From UBA10348 sp002469915 (lineage in GTDB: Bacteria > Bacteroidota > Rhodothermia > Rhodothermales > UBA10348), in contig JAQWHM010000007.1 of the NCBI GenBank assembly GCA_029249345.1, forward strand, positions 1-64,000: a stretch of DNA of 64,000 nt. The letters are read 5' to 3'. The notes under the pieces are model-generated. The model had not been told where the DNA came from and did not search any database. It saw nothing but the letters and a program-made list of their open reading frames with translations. Within the stretch, counting starts at the first letter, position 1; the number at the start of each line of letters is the position of its first letter. Positions 62,474-64,000 of this stretch are shown here, piece after piece. A program made the translations under genes and the position numbers.

Positions 62474-63457
62474 TCAAAAACTGAGCACTAAACCAGTAAC
62501 AAGAACGGGGCTACCGTCTGGATCATAGGATAGCCCCAAGCGAGTATCCAAACGGTCATTGTGCAGCTTTGCGCTCACCGCTGCATCTACCGCTGCAATC
62601 AGATGATTGAAGAAAAAAAGCATCGAAATGCGACTTGCTTGTCGCAATGTGTCCTGTGCATCCCCGTGATCCGAAGCATAATCATAAAACGAGGTAGAAA
62701 CGTTGGGCTTCGTATCTCCTGGACCTGAAAGCTCAGGATCGATTGCCTGCGTAAACCTTCCTTCCCCATCTTTCCATTCAGGATAATCCTCCCAACCGGG
62801 AGCAAACTGAAAGTACTTTCCGATCAACTCGTAGTATTGTTGATCGGCAAAAGAAGGAAGCTGGTGCGAGAACCGAGCACCCGTCTCTGGATGGATGGCT
62901 TGTACTTCAATGGCATGAATCTGAGAGATGAGGCCATCAACCTGCGCTCTTTCGCTCGCGGACCAACTATCTGGTTGGGTAAGATCAATACCGGAAATGA
63001 GATCTACGGGAGGAGCTGAAATGGATACACCCAATTCATCTCGGAGATAATCGGCATAATCATTTACCCAGGAAGCATATTTCACTGGACTCCATGAGCG
63101 GTGAGCCCATTTCTGAAACTCTGTTTCTGCATCCAGACCATTTGACCGCAATACAGAATAACCGGTGATAAGAGCCGCTTCAAGAGCTATGGCCACCCCA
63201 CCCTTGATGAAAGAGCCATTATATACTTGCCCTGCGCCAGGTACCACGGCGGACAGACCGAAAGCTAGAGGCACACTGCGGGTGCCTGTAACCGCCATTC
63301 CACGATTCTCTTGCCATGAGGTAGGGCCTCTAAGAATTTCCGACCGCAATTCACTCCTGCTCATCGTGCGAGACGAGGACTCTGAAAGCAAGCTGGATTG
63401 AGCCGTCGCCGACCCCACCAAAAAAAGTAAGATGAATAACCGGAATGTGTGGCTCAT
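62474..63457 (-). CDS. Secreted DUF5683-like protein
   Basis: The 327-residue product has a signal peptide (1-19, ATA/Q). A membrane-inserting hairpin, PLAFGLSAVVPGAGQVYNGSFIKGG (about 62-86), carries the 'PGAGQ.YNG...KG' motif of DUF5683. A second hydrophobic part lies near 240-300. The C-terminus LVTGLVLSF has an outer-membrane look. Function unknown. Its ATG overlaps the thioredoxin stop by four bases, so the two share one transcript. Confidence 0.78.
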   Translation of the reverse strand: MSHTFRLFILLFLVGSATAQSSLLSESSSRTMSRSELRSEILRGPTSWQENRGMAVTGTRSVPLAFGLSAVVPGAGQVYNGSFIKGGVAIALEAALITGYSVLRSNGLDAETEFQKWAHRSWSPVKYASWVNDYADYLRDELGVSISAPPVDLISGIDLTQPDSWSASERAQVDGLISQIHAIEVQAIHPETGARFSHQLPSFADQQYYELIGKYFQFAPGWEDYPEWKDGEGRFTQAIDPELSGPGDTKPNVSTSFYDYASDHGDAQDTLRQASRISMLFFFNHLIAAVDAAVSAKLHNDRLDTRLGLSYDPDGSPVLVTGLVLSF

Positions 63458-64000
63458 GCTTCGATTAGAAGAGGCTCAACAGCCCTTTTGAAAAATTGAT
63501 AGTCGCGAGCACCCAAAAGATAGCGGCGAACCACTCCTTCCCGGTCAATCACAAATGACGCGGGCCTAATAATAAATGCACCCGTAAATGGAGTGGGTAG
63601 ATCAATATCATAGGGCACATATACGCTCTCGGTAACAAGCTCCAAGCGATTTTCAAAGTCTTGCAACAAGAAGCGGTCCTCATCTGAAACCGAAAGAATT
63701 ACGAGTCCTTCGTCCCCAAATTCATCCTGTAGACGATTCAGATCGGGAATCTCTGCCAAGCACGGCCCACACCAAGTGGCCCAGAAATTGATAATCACAA
63801 CCTTACCCCGCAAATCTGATAGCGAGGTCTCTACGTCTGAATCCACTGCTTTAAAGGAAAAGTCGCCAGCGGGGACTTCCATGATCATATCCTGAAAATC
63901 ACCCACCCCCGCAGACTGTTGGACTACAACGGTCTGCACATTGGCTTTTTTAGACACCAAAATGAGTGCCACAGCAGACACAATCAGTAAACAGGAGAGC
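63454..64000 (-). CDS. TlpA-type membrane-anchored thioredoxin (cut by the window edge)
   Basis: The visible part encodes a hydrophobic N-terminal anchor that continues in frame past 63981 to the window end (LLIVSAVALILV), so the true start is probably outside. It then has a TlpA/ResA fold with FWATWCGPCLAEIPDLNRL (active site CGPC), LVILSVSDED and RPASFVIDREGVV (cis-Pro loop). It acts as a periplasmic thiol-disulfide reductant, for example for cytochrome c maturation. The disulfide pair is intact. Confidence 0.9.
   Translation of the reverse strand, partial: LSCLLIVSAVALILVSKKANVQTVVVQQSAGVGDFQDMIMEVPAGDFSFKAVDSDVETSLSDLRGKVVIINFWATWCGPCLAEIPDLNRLQDEFGDEGLVILSVSDEDRFLLQDFENRLELVTESVYVPYDIDLPTPFTGAFIIRPASFVIDREGVVRRYLLGARDYQFFKRAVEPLLIEA

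Noticed and set aside
1..64000. CRISPR arrays, insertion sequences, prophage, toxin-antitoxin or BGC core genes
   Set aside because: No direct-repeat/spacer pattern, transposase DDE motif, integrase or biosynthetic core enzyme was seen; the genes are housekeeping or catabolic.

Overview
The window reads as a chromosomal segment of a Gram-negative bacterium of the Bacteroidota / Rhodothermota (FCB) type. The supporting signs are a TonB-dependent receptor with an N-terminal carboxypeptidase-regulatory-like domain, a two-FtsX-domain permease, an amidase with a golvesin-like domain, a DUF7033-type polysaccharide deacetylase, several lipoproteins, and the order CPBP protease - DUF2007 - cdsA - small membrane protein - mutL - tilS - hpt. 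The placement is an inference from gene content, not a phylogeny. Coding density is high. I see no insertion sequence, prophage, CRISPR array or rRNA. Two tRNA genes are present: tRNA-Met, cut at the left edge, and tRNA-Arg(CCG) near 60.6 kb.

Region by region. 1-5.2 kb: tRNA-Met, a secreted TPR/NTF2-like protein, a small membrane protein and a TonB receptor with a textbook Shine-Dalgarno sequence. 5.4-11.4 kb: a light/B12-type stress divergon. A CarH/LitR-like B12-binding regulator is followed on the minus strand by a DUF429 protein, an SDR lacking its catalytic Tyr, and a class II photolyase fused to a renalase-like FAD oxidoreductase. A pterin synthase and a SOUL haem protein are on the plus strand. 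An inverted repeat lies between the two arms. 11.8-22.9 kb: an FtsX/MacB permease; two lipoproteins (ThuA-like, and a degenerate SGNH/propeller/cupredoxin protein); a two-gene version of the Tm-1 protein; a class II aldolase; SelO. 23-30.8 kb: an EF-G paralogue with the catalytic His changed to Tyr, tsaB, accD, a SpoIID/LytB-domain protein and the ABC-F protein Uup. 31-33 kb: small membrane protein, cupin, ceramidase-like hydrolase and secreted VOC protein. 33-39.4 kb: a peptidoglycan group on the minus strand (AmpG-like permease, modular amidase lipoprotein, DigH/YddW-like glycoside hydrolase, acetyltransferase). 39.5-45.1 kb: PAP2 phosphatase, homocysteine methyltransferase, TsaC, polysaccharide deacetylase and an HD phosphohydrolase.

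45.2-53.3 kb is a complete kynurenine-type tryptophan catabolic cluster running to the 2-aminomuconate deaminase step. The plus strand carries 2-aminomuconate-semialdehyde dehydrogenase, 2-aminomuconate deaminase, 3-hydroxyanthranilate dioxygenase, ACMS decarboxylase, a kynurenine-formamidase candidate, kynureninase and kynurenine 3-monooxygenase, with several 4-8 nt overlaps. Tryptophan 2,3-dioxygenase lies convergently on the minus strand and overlaps hpt. The dioxygenase is of the long, animal-like form.

53.3-64 kb is mostly housekeeping: hpt, tilS, mutL, a small membrane protein, cdsA, DUF2007, CPBP protease, a sigma-like factor with two region-4-like segments, tRNA-Arg, a dicarboxylate/amino-acid symporter, a DUF5683-like protein and a TlpA-type thioredoxin cut by the right edge. 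The most unusual signals are the photolyase-oxidoreductase fusion and its altered B12 sensor, the cupredoxin-ended propeller lipoprotein, the 17-bp perfect palindrome inside kynU, and the sigma-like protein with duplicated region 4.
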